DNA of 6,472 nt from Candidatus Cloacimonadota bacterium (GCA_016931665.1 JAFGEH010000137.1:1-6472); one strand, 5' to 3'. Numbered from the stretch's first letter, positions 1-6,472 are shown. Notes: generated from the letters alone by a model not told the origin. A program made the numbers and translations.

Positions 1-632
1 ATCGGCTGCTGGCAGTGGGGACAGAGGAAGGCACTCATGTTCTCGATGATACCAATGATGGGCACATTCATTTTCTGGGAGAATTTAATGGTTTTTCTGG
101 CATCCAGCAGGGCTACGTCCTGGGGAGTAGATACGATCAGGGAGCCGTCGACTTTCTTCAGGATTTGAACCACACTCAAAGGCTCATCTCCCGTACCGGG
201 CGGTGAATCGACTATCAGGTAATCCAGTTCGGGCCAGCTGATATCCTGCAGGAACTGCTTGATAGCTCCCATTTTTAAAGGACCGCGCCAGATTACGGGT
301 TCATCCGGATTGGACAGCAGTGAAGCGATAGTCATGGCATAGAGGTTTTCGTAAACCTGTATCGGCATGGGCATCATATTCTCGGTACTGGCCTGCAGGG
401 TCTGGCCTTCAATCCCCAGCATCTTGGCAATAGAGGGTCCGTGGATATCCACATCAAGAATGCCCACACTCTTGCCAGCGCTGACCAGAGCATGAGCGAT
501 ATTCACGGCAACCGTGCTCTTCCCTACTCCTCCCTTGCCACTGATTACGATCAATTTATACTTGATCCTGTCCAGGTTTGCTTGCAGCCTTTTTTCCTGA
601 TCTTCCTTACTGATCTGATCTTCAGACGTCAT
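1..632 (-). CDS. mrp: Mrp/ApbC-family Fe-S cluster carrier P-loop ATPase (partial, C-terminus beyond left edge)
   Basis: Reading the minus strand from the ATG at 632-630 gives 210 codons open to the window edge. Seen: a deviant Walker A, SGKGGVGKST, at residues 31-40; DVDIHGPS at 60-67; WRGP at 115-118; the Walker B-like DSPPGTGDE at 142-150; and CPHC at 204-207 (bases 12-23). Together these are diagnostic of the Mrp/NBP35/ApbC family, cytosolic dimeric ATPases that hold a bridging [4Fe-4S] cluster through the CxxC and pass it to apo-proteins. The protein starts only about 26 residues before the P-loop strand, so it lacks the N-terminal MIP18/DUF59 domain found in longer Mrp proteins. About 60 or more residues are probably missing on the left. 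The start is fixed by a perfect AGGAGG (640-645) seven bases upstream. It is transcribed divergently from the nucleotidyltransferase, so no operon link to the rest of the window is visible. Confidence 0.95.
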   Translation of the reverse strand, partial: MTSEDQISKEDQEKRLQANLDRIKYKLIVISGKGGVGKSTVAVNIAHALVSAGKSVGILDVDIHGPSIAKMLGIEGQTLQASTENMMPMPIQVYENLYAMTIASLLSNPDEPVIWRGPLKMGAIKQFLQDISWPELDYLIVDSPPGTGDEPLSVVQILKKVDGSLIVSTPQDVALLDARKTIKFSQKMNVPIIGIIENMSAFLCPHCQQP

Positions 633-639
633 GGTTTTT

Positions 640-645
640 CCTCCT
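640..645 (-). promoter_or_regulatory. Strong Shine-Dalgarno site of mrp
   Basis: The minus strand reads AGGAGG here, with a 7-nt spacer to the ATG at 632. It supports that start and suggests efficient translation. I could not identify a convincing -35/-10 pair for mrp in the remaining upstream bases. Confidence 0.8.
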
Positions 646-722
646 ATATATTGACTTTTAACAGGCAGATTCCCCGCATCCCTGTTTTAATACAAGTAAA
701 ATCTGAAAAGGAGAGAAAATAT

Positions 723-749
723 TTGACCTTAAAATCACATCCTTAAAAT
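723..749 (+). promoter_or_regulatory. Possible sigma70-type promoter for the nucleotidyltransferase-radical SAM unit
   Basis: TTGACC at 723-728 (one mismatch to TTGACA) is followed after 15 nt by TAAAAT at 744-749 (one mismatch to TATAAT). The spacer is shorter than the usual 17 nt, so this is tentative. Transcription would begin near 756, leaving a short A-rich leader (nine A at 752-760) before the GAGG ribosome site at 762-765, which lies 7 nt before the ATG at 773. The 9-mer CCTTAAAAT occurs twice here (727-735 and 741-749), overlapping the proposed elements. No terminator or riboswitch-like structure was noticed in the 140-bp intergenic region. Confidence 0.35.
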
Positions 750-772
750 GGAAAAAAAAACGAGGATGTTCT

Positions 773-1519
773 ATGAAGGCAATAATTCTGGCAGCCGGTA
801 TGGGTAAAAGGCTGCAGGCCGTTTCCGGAGGGAAGCCGAAGAGTATGATCGAGATCAGTAATCAGAGTATAATCCATCGACAGATAGCCAGCTGCCGCCA
901 GGCCGGTATCAAAAATTTTGTTATTGTGCTGGGATACAGGCAGGATCAGATGAAAAACCATATTCTGGAGATACTCAGACCGGAAGATGTTGTATTCGTC
1001 CACAATCCAATTTATGATCAGACCAACACCCTCTATTCGCTCTGGCTGGCCGGGGAACATTTCACGGAAGATTTTGTCTATTTCAATGCTGATGTGCTTT
1101 TTGCCGCAGAACTGCTGTTTCGGATCAGCGGCGAATCGCGATATTCCCAATTACTGCTGGAAACTAAGCACTGCGGCGAGGAAGAAGTCAAGATGATCAT
1201 CGATGATAACGGCAAAATCCTGGAGATCGGGAAGCAACTGCCGAGGGACAGATGCGCCGGAGAATTCATCGGGATAGGTAAATTCAAACGCGAAGTCCTG
1301 GATAGTTTTTCCCGGTGTCTGCAGCTGGGAGTAGACCGGGGGCAGCAGAACAATTACTTCGAATACGCCGTTAACCTGCTCTGCCGCGAACATTATCTGC
1401 AGGCAGTATCCACCGAGGGGTTGCCCTGCGTGGAGATCGATTTCCCGGAAGACCTGGAACGGGCCAGACAGCTGTTCGGCGGTGAGGGCAATGACCCGGC
1501 TGTTACTGATCGGCATTAA
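773..1519 (+). CDS. LicC-like (COG1213-type) nucleotidyltransferase
   Basis: A 248-residue cytosolic protein of the nucleotidyltransferase (GT-A-like) fold, about the usual length for stand-alone LicC-type cytidylyltransferases. Seen: the nucleotide-binding start LAAGMGKRL (residues 6-14) followed by KPKSM (21-25); the base-recognition segment QTNTLYSLWLA (83-93), which resembles the LicC/IPCT subgroup more than glucose-1-phosphate enzymes; a first metal-binding aspartate in FNADVLF (D107); GEFIGI (163-168); and a second metal ligand in EIDFPEDLERA (D223). Family knowledge: such enzymes join CTP (or another NTP) to a phospho-alcohol or sugar phosphate such as phosphocholine, inositol phosphate, glycerol phosphate or an aminophosphonate, to activate a head group for surface polymers or lipids. 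The actual substrate cannot be read from the sequence. The start has GAGG 7 nt upstream. The 3' end overlaps the radical SAM gene by 29-38 nt, so the two are very likely co-transcribed and translationally coupled. Confidence 0.88.
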   Translation: MKAIILAAGMGKRLQAVSGGKPKSMIEISNQSIIHRQIASCRQAGIKNFVIVLGYRQDQMKNHILEILRPEDVVFVHNPIYDQTNTLYSLWLAGEHFTEDFVYFNADVLFAAELLFRISGESRYSQLLLETKHCGEEEVKMIIDDNGKILEIGKQLPRDRCAGEFIGIGKFKREVLDSFSRCLQLGVDRGQQNNYFEYAVNLLCREHYLQAVSTEGLPCVEIDFPEDLERARQLFGGEGNDPAVTDRH

Positions 1520-3140
1520 TGCCCGTTACACTCACTCCAATCCGGCTATCCGTTATCTGAGGAATTTCTGCCGGGCTCTGCCGGTACAGATCGAATTAAT
1601 AGAATTTTCCATAAATCAGTCTACCGATGAGATGCTGGCTGCAATCCATACTTCTTCTCCCGACCTGGCAGCCTTCTCGGTTTATATCTGGAACTCACGG
1701 ATTATTGCCACTCTGCTTCCGGATATCAGGAAAATACTCCCGGATACAAGATTGATCCTGGGCGGTCCGGAAGTGTCCTATCAGCCGGATTTCTGGCTGA
1801 CCCGCCATCCAGAAATCGATAATATCATCTGTGGAGCCGGAGAAGGTGCCCTGTATGATCTTCTGAGTTCTCCGGAATATCCCAGAACAAAAATCATCCC
1901 TGCCCGACCTGTTCCTTTCGAGCTGATACCTTTTCCCTATCTCAAGGAAGATTTCCCTGATCTGAATAATAAATACATCTATTATGAAGCCTCCCGGGGT
2001 TGCCCTTTTCGCTGCAGCTACTGTCTGTCTTCCCGGGAAGATCAGCAGCTGGAAACACGGTCCTGGGATAAGATCAGGCAGGAACTGGAAGAGCTTAACC
2101 GCAGGGATATCAGAATTGTGAAATTCGTAGACAGATCTTTCAATGCCCGGGCTGAGACAGCCAGACTGATATGGGAATACCTGTTAAACGGTGATAACCA
2201 GATAAAATATCATTTCGAGATCAACGCCGAACTACTGGAGGATGAAGATTTCGCAATCCTGGCCAGGGTTCCGCCTGAGAAATTCCAATTCGAGATAGGT
2301 ATACAATCTACTAATCCTGCCACCTTGCAGGAAGTCAACCGGCCGGTCAACTGGCAGAAACTCTCTGTCAATATCAGGAAGGTCATTGCTCTGCGAAATA
2401 TCCGGGTGCATGTAGATTTGCTGGCGGGATTACCTTATGACGACTATGCTTCCATCTGCCGGGCTATCGATCAGGTCTGGTCTCTGGAAGCGGACTACCT
2501 GCAGTTGGGATTCTTAAAAGTTCTCAGCGGTACGCGTATCCACGAAAAAGCAGAGGACTATCAGCTGCTTTTCCAGGCTTCCCCCCCCTATGAGATACTC
2601 AGCAACCGCTGGCTGGATTTCTCGGAGTTACGGAGACTGAAAGGGATCGAGACTGCAATAAATCTGCTCTACAACAGCGGGAATTTCCTCCGAACCCTGC
2701 AGGAAACGGGAAGGTTCTATAGATCACCGGTTACTTTTCTGGAGCGCTTTACCGAATTTTCCCGGCAAATAGGAACGGAGAATGGAAAACTACAGTGGTG
2801 GGATGCAGCTTCACTGCTTATTGAATTTTTGAAGTCCGAATTCCCAGGTACAGCTGAACTCTGGACAGATCTTCTGCGCTGGGACTGGTGTCAGCTGGCC
2901 AATTCTCATTATTATCCGGAACTACTGGCCTCAACTGAACTGATTGAAGTTAAAAAAAGGTATTATTCAGACCTGAAAAGAATTATCGATACGGAACCGC
3001 TTTATTCCGGCCGTGATTGCCGTCAGGCCATCTTTTTTACAACTGAAAATGATATATTAAAGAAAAAACTGCTGGAGGGTAACCAGGTGGCAGCATTCCT
3101 GGGCAGAGTCAGACATAAGAGTATAATTTATTTGAATTAA
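1491..3140 (+). CDS. B12-binding-type radical SAM protein with DUF4080 C-terminal domain
   Basis: 549 residues from the ATG at 1491. A GTG at 1482 would add three residues, but the ATG gives the family-typical start (Met, two residues, then LLLIGINARYTHSN) and has GGTGAGGG just upstream. Domains: an N-terminal Rossmann-like, cobalamin-binding-type region at about 1-125 (GGPEVSY at 91-97, GAGEGALYDLL at 115-125) with no obvious DxHxxG cobalamin-ligand motif; a radical SAM core with the [4Fe-4S] CX3CX2C cysteines at 171, 175 and 178 (GCPFRCSYC), then FEIGIQSTN and HVDLLAGLPYDD; and a C-terminal part from about residue 335 with LQLGFLKVLSGTRI and PPYEILSNRWL, which I recognise as DUF4080-like. 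Family knowledge: these proteins cleave S-adenosylmethionine to make a radical. The DUF4080 subgroup, common in anaerobes, has no assigned substrate that I know of. It is cytosolic. Its stop overlaps the stop of the convergent barrel gene. Confidence 0.93.
   Translation: MTRLLLIGINARYTHSNPAIRYLRNFCRALPVQIELIEFSINQSTDEMLAAIHTSSPDLAAFSVYIWNSRIIATLLPDIRKILPDTRLILGGPEVSYQPDFWLTRHPEIDNIICGAGEGALYDLLSSPEYPRTKIIPARPVPFELIPFPYLKEDFPDLNNKYIYYEASRGCPFRCSYCLSSREDQQLETRSWDKIRQELEELNRRDIRIVKFVDRSFNARAETARLIWEYLLNGDNQIKYHFEINAELLEDEDFAILARVPPEKFQFEIGIQSTNPATLQEVNRPVNWQKLSVNIRKVIALRNIRVHVDLLAGLPYDDYASICRAIDQVWSLEADYLQLGFLKVLSGTRIHEKAEDYQLLFQASPPYEILSNRWLDFSELRRLKGIETAINLLYNSGNFLRTLQETGRFYRSPVTFLERFTEFSRQIGTENGKLQWWDAASLLIEFLKSEFPGTAELWTDLLRWDWCQLANSHYYPELLASTELIEVKKRYYSDLKRIIDTEPLYSGRDCRQAIFFTTENDILKKKLLEGNQVAAFLGRVRHKSIIYLN
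3137..3140. other. Shared convergent stop site (TTAA)
   Basis: The radical SAM gene ends with TAA at 3138-3140 and the barrel gene, on the opposite strand, ends with TAA formed by 3139-3137. The two converging genes therefore overlap by four bases, and there is no intergenic space for a dedicated terminator. I saw no GC-rich hairpin with a T-run at the junction, so each transcript probably runs into the other gene as antisense. Confidence 0.9.
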
Positions 3141-4168
3141 AGCGCCAGATCCAGACTCAGGCCGATCTGATAGCGCTGGTAATCTTTTTCAGCAATAACA
3201 CTGGCAAAAGGTGATTCGGTATCACGGGATTCCCAGAAGGTGAGAATCTTGATCCGGATCTGGGGTAAGAGCGGATAGCTGAGATCGCCAGAGACCCTCC
3301 AAAAATGATCATCCCTTCCCAGATGATAGGTATCACCAGTTACATCAGACTGGTAATAGCGAATATCGCGGGTTATGCTACCATCCAGCCTGCAGAATTT
3401 ATCCTTCACCCTGAGCAACTGCGGGAAGGCCAGCGAGATAGTGAAAATATTGGCCTCATAGGAAGCATCCTTCACCTGAACCTGGCCGGGATCTGAATAA
3501 GCATCTTCCCCATCGGCGGAAGAGAGGCGGAAAGCATACGCAAAATCCGCCTGAAACCAGGTGCAGGGTTTAAGATGCAGGGTAACTTCGTTCTCCAGAT
3601 TCAGACAATCGTATTCCGTAAAATATTTGTTATAATAAAGCTGGGAGATCTCAAATTTACAGGTTACGGTAGCTGGATCGATGAATCTCCAAAACAAGGC
3701 AGCATTATAAACATTTTTAGCATAAGTGTAATCGTGATACTGTCCGTCCGTTTCACTGCGATAGCGGTTTACCAGTATCCGGGGATAATAGTAATAATTC
3801 AGCGCAAGGTTCACCGTGCGGCTGAAATACTGCCTGAGATTGAATCTGAGATAGAGGTTATCCATGAAAGCGTTGTTCCAGAAGTGATCATATTTGATCA
3901 CAATTTTAGCAATCTGAGTATGGCCGGTCAGATAACGGTGCTTAACTCCCAGTTCCAGCCGGAGGGAAGACAAAAAGTCGTCACTGCTGTTTAACCTGAA
4001 CTGATCAGGGCTAGTACCGGCCTGAAAAGTATCAAGGGAGTTACTGGAAAGCTTCTGGATATTGCTGTCGTAATAATTTTCCAGGCTGATGTATCTGATC
4101 CATTCCGGTTGCCAGGCGCTAAGAGCCGAAACAATCAGCAGGAAGGTCAGGATTAGAATTTTATTCAT
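3137..4168 (-). CDS. Exported protein, probable outer-membrane beta-barrel, last gene of the poly-gamma-glutamate operon
   Basis: 343 residues; family not recognised. Seen: a signal peptide (MNKILILTFLLIVSALSA, likely cut after residue 18) with no lipobox; a first strand carrying ENYYDSNI (30-37), like the YDSN/YDTN start of many outer-membrane barrels; then many stretches of alternating polar and hydrophobic/aromatic residues (for example LRLELGVKH, LALNYYYYP, AALFWRF, FTISLAF, IRIKILTFW) separated by polar loops; and a terminal strand, YQIGLSLDLAL, ending in Leu rather than the classical Phe. The mature size would suit roughly a 12-16 strand barrel, but strands were counted only by eye. Cysteines are at 170, 188, 202 and 259. 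The ATG overlaps the upstream stop as ATGA (4165-4168), indicating translational coupling; GGAG lies 11 nt upstream. Inference: an outer-membrane pore or anchor for the polymer made by the PgsC-containing complex. An unrelated barrel that merely shares the transcript is the alternative. Confidence 0.72.
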   Translation of the reverse strand: MNKILILTFLLIVSALSAWQPEWIRYISLENYYDSNIQKLSSNSLDTFQAGTSPDQFRLNSSDDFLSSLRLELGVKHRYLTGHTQIAKIVIKYDHFWNNAFMDNLYLRFNLRQYFSRTVNLALNYYYYPRILVNRYRSETDGQYHDYTYAKNVYNAALFWRFIDPATVTCKFEISQLYYNKYFTEYDCLNLENEVTLHLKPCTWFQADFAYAFRLSSADGEDAYSDPGQVQVKDASYEANIFTISLAFPQLLRVKDKFCRLDGSITRDIRYYQSDVTGDTYHLGRDDHFWRVSGDLSYPLLPQIRIKILTFWESRDTESPFASVIAEKDYQRYQIGLSLDLAL

Positions 4169-5037
4169 TTCTCAAAAAACTCCACAGATGATTTATTGAT
4201 GTAGAAACGAAAGATTACTTCCCGGTTCAGATGGCAATCGCACAAGCTGATCTCGTGAATTCCGGGTGAAAGCTTCAGAATATTGATGTCCCCGGTGGAG
4301 GGCAGTAATTCGGGTGTGGTTGGATTAAATGCTGCCTGAGAAATCCTGGCCTCTTCTTCGAAATATGCCAGTTCTTCATTGTTTTCAAAAATCCGATAAC
4401 TGTAATTCTGGATGCTGGTCAAGGGATCATCAAAGATAAGGCGGCTGATGATCTTCAATAAAACCGGCCCTTCCAATTTTATCCTGATTACATCTTCCTC
4501 GGCGGAGTAATAAGTATAAGTTTTACCGTTGATATCAATGTTATAGGTAGTTGTGAAGCCTTGTGGAGAAAATCTGACATAATCAACGTCCTGCAGATCG
4601 CTGTTGCCATTGCTGGCTCTGACCTTGATAACCATCTGGTAATCACTTGTGTTAGTGACTATGATCCTCTGGTCATCATCAATACCCAGTTTATAGGTAT
4701 TATATTGACTGACTGCCTTGCCATCCAGAGTCCTGGTAACCTTGCTGGAGTTGGCTGATCTTTCAGCAGTAAGGATCTTCTCAGATGTTTTAATTCTGTA
4801 CTCGTAATCGACCGGGAATGATTCCGCAATTATCCTGGTATATATGGTTACAGTATCGACATCCACTGTAGAGAATTGAAAATTCTTACCCGGTCTGACC
4901 TCATGATAGGTCAGAATCTTACCGTTGGTTTTATTGAACAGTCTTACCTTCTGGTTATTTCCTTCCTGGACCAGTTCGCCAGCGATCAGGTTTGTCAGGA
5001 AAAGGAAAAGGACGAAAATCAGCAAGTATCTCTTCAT
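4165..5037 (-). CDS. Exported beta-rich protein with two internal repeats, poly-gamma-glutamate operon
   Basis: 290 residues; family not recognised. Seen: a clear Sec signal peptide (KR, then a hydrophobic core at about residues 4-18, likely cleavage after LIA at 19) with no lipobox cysteine, so probably a soluble periplasmic protein. The mature part is predicted by eye to be almost all beta-strand. Two segments look duplicated: about 38-90 and about 170-225. Each begins NGKxxTY, has an R(I/L)I strand with a proline 4-7 residues on, and then YxYRI (78-82 and 212-216). This suggests two related beta-sandwich-like domains. A CDC motif (266-268) near the C-terminus holds the only two cysteines. 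The ATG at 5037 has AGGA five bases upstream, overlapping the end of pgsW (9-nt gap), and the stop overlaps the next gene as ATGA. Inference: a periplasmic bridge or polymer-binding partner of the following barrel. Confidence 0.75.
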   Translation of the reverse strand: MKRYLLIFVLFLFLTNLIAGELVQEGNNQKVRLFNKTNGKILTYHEVRPGKNFQFSTVDVDTVTIYTRIIAESFPVDYEYRIKTSEKILTAERSANSSKVTRTLDGKAVSQYNTYKLGIDDDQRIIVTNTSDYQMVIKVRASNGNSDLQDVDYVRFSPQGFTTTYNIDINGKTYTYYSAEEDVIRIKLEGPVLLKIISRLIFDDPLTSIQNYSYRIFENNEELAYFEEEARISQAAFNPTTPELLPSTGDINILKLSPGIHEISLCDCHLNREVIFRFYINKSSVEFFEK

Positions 5038-5046
5038 GTTTATCCT

Positions 5047-6150
5047 TTACCGGTTTAAATCCCCTGCTTTGAGTTTCATCTGGTGATTATCGAAGAGGAT
5101 AACAACCGCCAGCAAACATAATAGAATTACCAGGGCAATTACAGTTATAGTGATATTATAGCGTTCATCCAGATACATACTTCCTTCCCCGGGTTGAGGT
5201 ATGGGATCCGGAGCAGTGGGGAACTCATATTTTTCAGCAAATCCCCTGATATCGAGTAAATGAATTATAGGGATACCTTTCTCGGCAAACAGGAACATTG
5301 TACCTTTGAGAGGAATATTCTTAAAATTGATGCGCCGGTGATAGCCTGGACTTACCAGACGACCGTTAATACTGTTGCCCAAACTGGAAAGTCCTCCCCC
5401 CACATTGACATATAGAGAGATGTCCTTACCGGCTTCCTGCTCAAAAATTGCCATTTTCCGGTCAATGTTCTCCTCTAGAGTATTCTCCTGAATCAAATGG
5501 ACACCGTTCCTTGCGATCGCGGCCAGGATCAGGTCACGTCCGATCTTGTTCAAACCACGTCCCAGATCACGTCCACCACCCATGGAGGCGGCTACACTTT
5601 TATAAGGAAATATCTCTTTTTCATTGAGAAAAGATTCATAATCCAGCCAGGTGAAATCCGGATCGTTGGCTCCGAACATGGAAGCCCCCACTGAAGTTAT
5701 TATGACCATATCCAGTTCCATTACCAGTGCGGCACTCATAACTGCTATATTGACAGCAGGATAGGAACCTGTACAGCTCATTGCTATAACATCGCCTTTC
5801 TGCAGATGAGCATGTTTGAACATATTGACCATAGCTGCTGCCAGGTTGGGATTAAGACTGGTCAGTTTAGCTGTCAGGTCACCTCTGTCGGTAGTGATAA
5901 GACTCTGCCTTTCCCCGATCAGAGATGTCTGGTTGGGATCGTTAAGCTGATCAATGTAGATACCCTGATCCAGGCGATAGGTTTTGATGGAATCAATGGC
6001 GGTTTGCATCAGGATAGCAGCTGCCATTTTTTCCTGATAATAATTTTCCTCAACGAACATCCTGCTTTCATTGACCCAGATAAAAAGTAAAATCGCGATC
6101 ACCAACAGGGAAATAAGGCTGAGATTTGATTTGGCGCTTGGGATGAACAT
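5047..6150 (-). CDS. pgsW: Poly-gamma-glutamate system protein (TIGR04332 type)
   Basis: 367 residues. Seen: an N-terminal membrane helix (about 9-26), a large domain (27-331) and a C-terminal helix (about 332-353) followed by a short basic tail. This predicts a two-pass inner-membrane protein with a big extracytoplasmic domain. Characteristic blocks are GDVIAMSCTGSYPAVNIAV (119-137), ITSVGAS (151-157), ANDPDFTWLD (161-170), SMGGGRDLGRGL (189-200) and VNVGGGLSSLG (248-258). I recognise these from the poly-gamma-glutamate system protein family, which sits beside pgsB/pgsC homologues; the symbol pgsW is used from memory. Its biochemical role is, as far as I know, unassigned. The glycine-rich conserved blocks look like a ligand-binding or catalytic site. 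The ATG at 6150 has GAGG at 6157-6160, six bases upstream, in the 10-nt gap after pgsC, so the two are co-transcribed. Confidence 0.9.
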   Translation of the reverse strand: MFIPSAKSNLSLISLLVIAILLFIWVNESRMFVEENYYQEKMAAAILMQTAIDSIKTYRLDQGIYIDQLNDPNQTSLIGERQSLITTDRGDLTAKLTSLNPNLAAAMVNMFKHAHLQKGDVIAMSCTGSYPAVNIAVMSAALVMELDMVIITSVGASMFGANDPDFTWLDYESFLNEKEIFPYKSVAASMGGGRDLGRGLNKIGRDLILAAIARNGVHLIQENTLEENIDRKMAIFEQEAGKDISLYVNVGGGLSSLGNSINGRLVSPGYHRRINFKNIPLKGTMFLFAEKGIPIIHLLDIRGFAEKYEFPTAPDPIPQPGEGSMYLDERYNITITVIALVILLCLLAVVILFDNHQMKLKAGDLNR

Positions 6151-6160
6151 GACTTACCTC

Positions 6161-6472
6161 TCAGTCGATCAGTGCTCCGCCGAAGATCAGGATAAGGATG
6201 AACCTGACCACAACGGCGGCTACGATCATGATGGATATGGTTTTAAGGACTCCCTGGCGTTCCATGGAATTGGCAATCAGACCAGGAATAATATAACCGA
6301 TGACCTGTACCGAATAGGCGGAAGGTAAAGGATCAAATAAGCCGTAAGTCCTGGCCATCCAACCCAGAATAAATCCGAGCAGAACCGAAATGACCATACG
6401 GCGGCGGCCATAGATGAACATAACTTTGCCCAGCAACTTGACGATGACATAGACCACAAAACTGATCAGCAG
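6161..6472 (-). CDS. pgsC: PgsC/CapC, poly-gamma-glutamate synthesis membrane subunit (partial, N-terminus beyond right edge)
   Basis: The frame is open from the window edge (first codons L-L-I-S-F) to the TGA at 6163-6161, giving the last 103 residues. GTG 6457 and later ATGs are internal codons, not the true start. Seen: about four hydrophobic segments, the basic YGRRRM loop followed by VISVLLGFILGW, and GYIIPGLIANSMERQGVLKTI, which is the signature region of PgsC/CapC. The family is about 150 residues, so roughly a third is missing on the right. PgsC is an integral inner-membrane partner of the ATP-dependent ligase PgsB/CapB, and together they polymerise glutamate into gamma-linked polyglutamate. 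A pgsB gene is expected immediately upstream, outside the window. pgsW follows after 10 nt. No pgsA/capA or capD homologue is visible within the window. Confidence 0.92.
   Translation of the reverse strand: MLISFVVYVIVKLLGKVMFIYGRRRMVISVLLGFILGWMARTYGLFDPLPSAYSVQVIGYIIPGLIANSMERQGVLKTISIMIVAAVVVRFILILIFGGALID

Noticed and set aside
15..746. Plus-strand frames of 63 and 101 codons over mrp and its upstream region
   Set aside because: They are antisense shadows of the well-supported mrp frame; the second only trails into the intergenic region and shows no protein-like features.
752..760. Run of nine A as a possible terminator or phase-variation tract
   Set aside because: No hairpin precedes it, and it lies in the leader just before the ribosome site rather than within a coding frame. 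A-rich leaders are common, so switching is unsupported.
743..1516. Minus-strand open frames of 135, 121 and 91 codons opposite the nucleotidyltransferase
   Set aside because: They lie wholly or almost wholly antisense to a gene with clear family motifs, have no matching ribosome site that I could see, and encode no recognisable domain.
3305..3994. Plus-strand frames of 63 and 139 codons inside the barrel gene
   Set aside because: Shadows of the barrel frame, which has a signal peptide, coupling to its neighbour and a coherent beta pattern; the shadows have none of these.
5497..6328. Plus-strand frames of 65, 94 and 85 codons opposite pgsW and pgsC
   Set aside because: Antisense to genes with recognised conserved motifs; no domain or ribosome-site support.
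6277..6459. Alternative minus-strand 60-codon frame near the right edge
   Set aside because: It overlaps the PgsC frame out of phase, and the PgsC frame carries the family signature.

Overview
The window looks like chromosomal DNA from an uncultured, probably anaerobic, diderm (Gram-negative-type) bacterium. Evidence for two membranes is a Sec-exported protein that looks like an outer-membrane beta-barrel. An anaerobic lifestyle is suggested only by the cobalamin-type radical SAM protein and the Mrp Fe-S carrier. The style (moderate GC, strong AGGAGG/GAGG ribosome sites, tightly packed genes, YDSN-type barrel proteins) would fit a Cloacimonadota-like or other FCB-group lineage, but this is a weak guess; no rRNA or other marker gene is present. 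I see no tRNA, rRNA, insertion sequence, CRISPR array or phage gene.

Layout. (1) Positions 1-632, minus strand: the N-terminal 210 residues of an Mrp/ApbC Fe-S cluster carrier ATPase, running off the left edge. (2) Positions 633-772: a 140-bp divergent intergenic region with a possible plus-strand promoter. (3) Positions 773-3140, plus strand: a two-gene overlapping unit, a LicC-like (COG1213-type) nucleotidyltransferase followed by a B12-binding-type radical SAM protein with a DUF4080 C-terminus. (4) Positions 3137-6472, minus strand: a four-gene operon reading right to left. It contains pgsC/capC (5' end outside the window), the poly-gamma-glutamate system protein (TIGR04332 type, pgsW), an exported beta-rich protein with an internal duplication, and a probable outer-membrane beta-barrel. 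The radical SAM gene and the barrel gene converge and their stop codons lie within the same TTAA.

How the genes may work together. PgsC partners the PgsB/CapB ligase (expected just beyond the right edge) to polymerise glutamate at the inner membrane. The TIGR04332-type protein is a known companion with a large extracytoplasmic domain between two membrane helices. What is unusual is that this membrane pair continues, with a 9-nt gap and then a 4-nt ATGA overlap, into an exported two-repeat protein and a likely outer-membrane barrel. My main hypothesis is that these last two genes form the periplasmic and outer-membrane part of a poly-gamma-glutamate export or anchoring apparatus in a diderm. 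This is inference from gene order and protein architecture; neither protein was matched to a characterised family.
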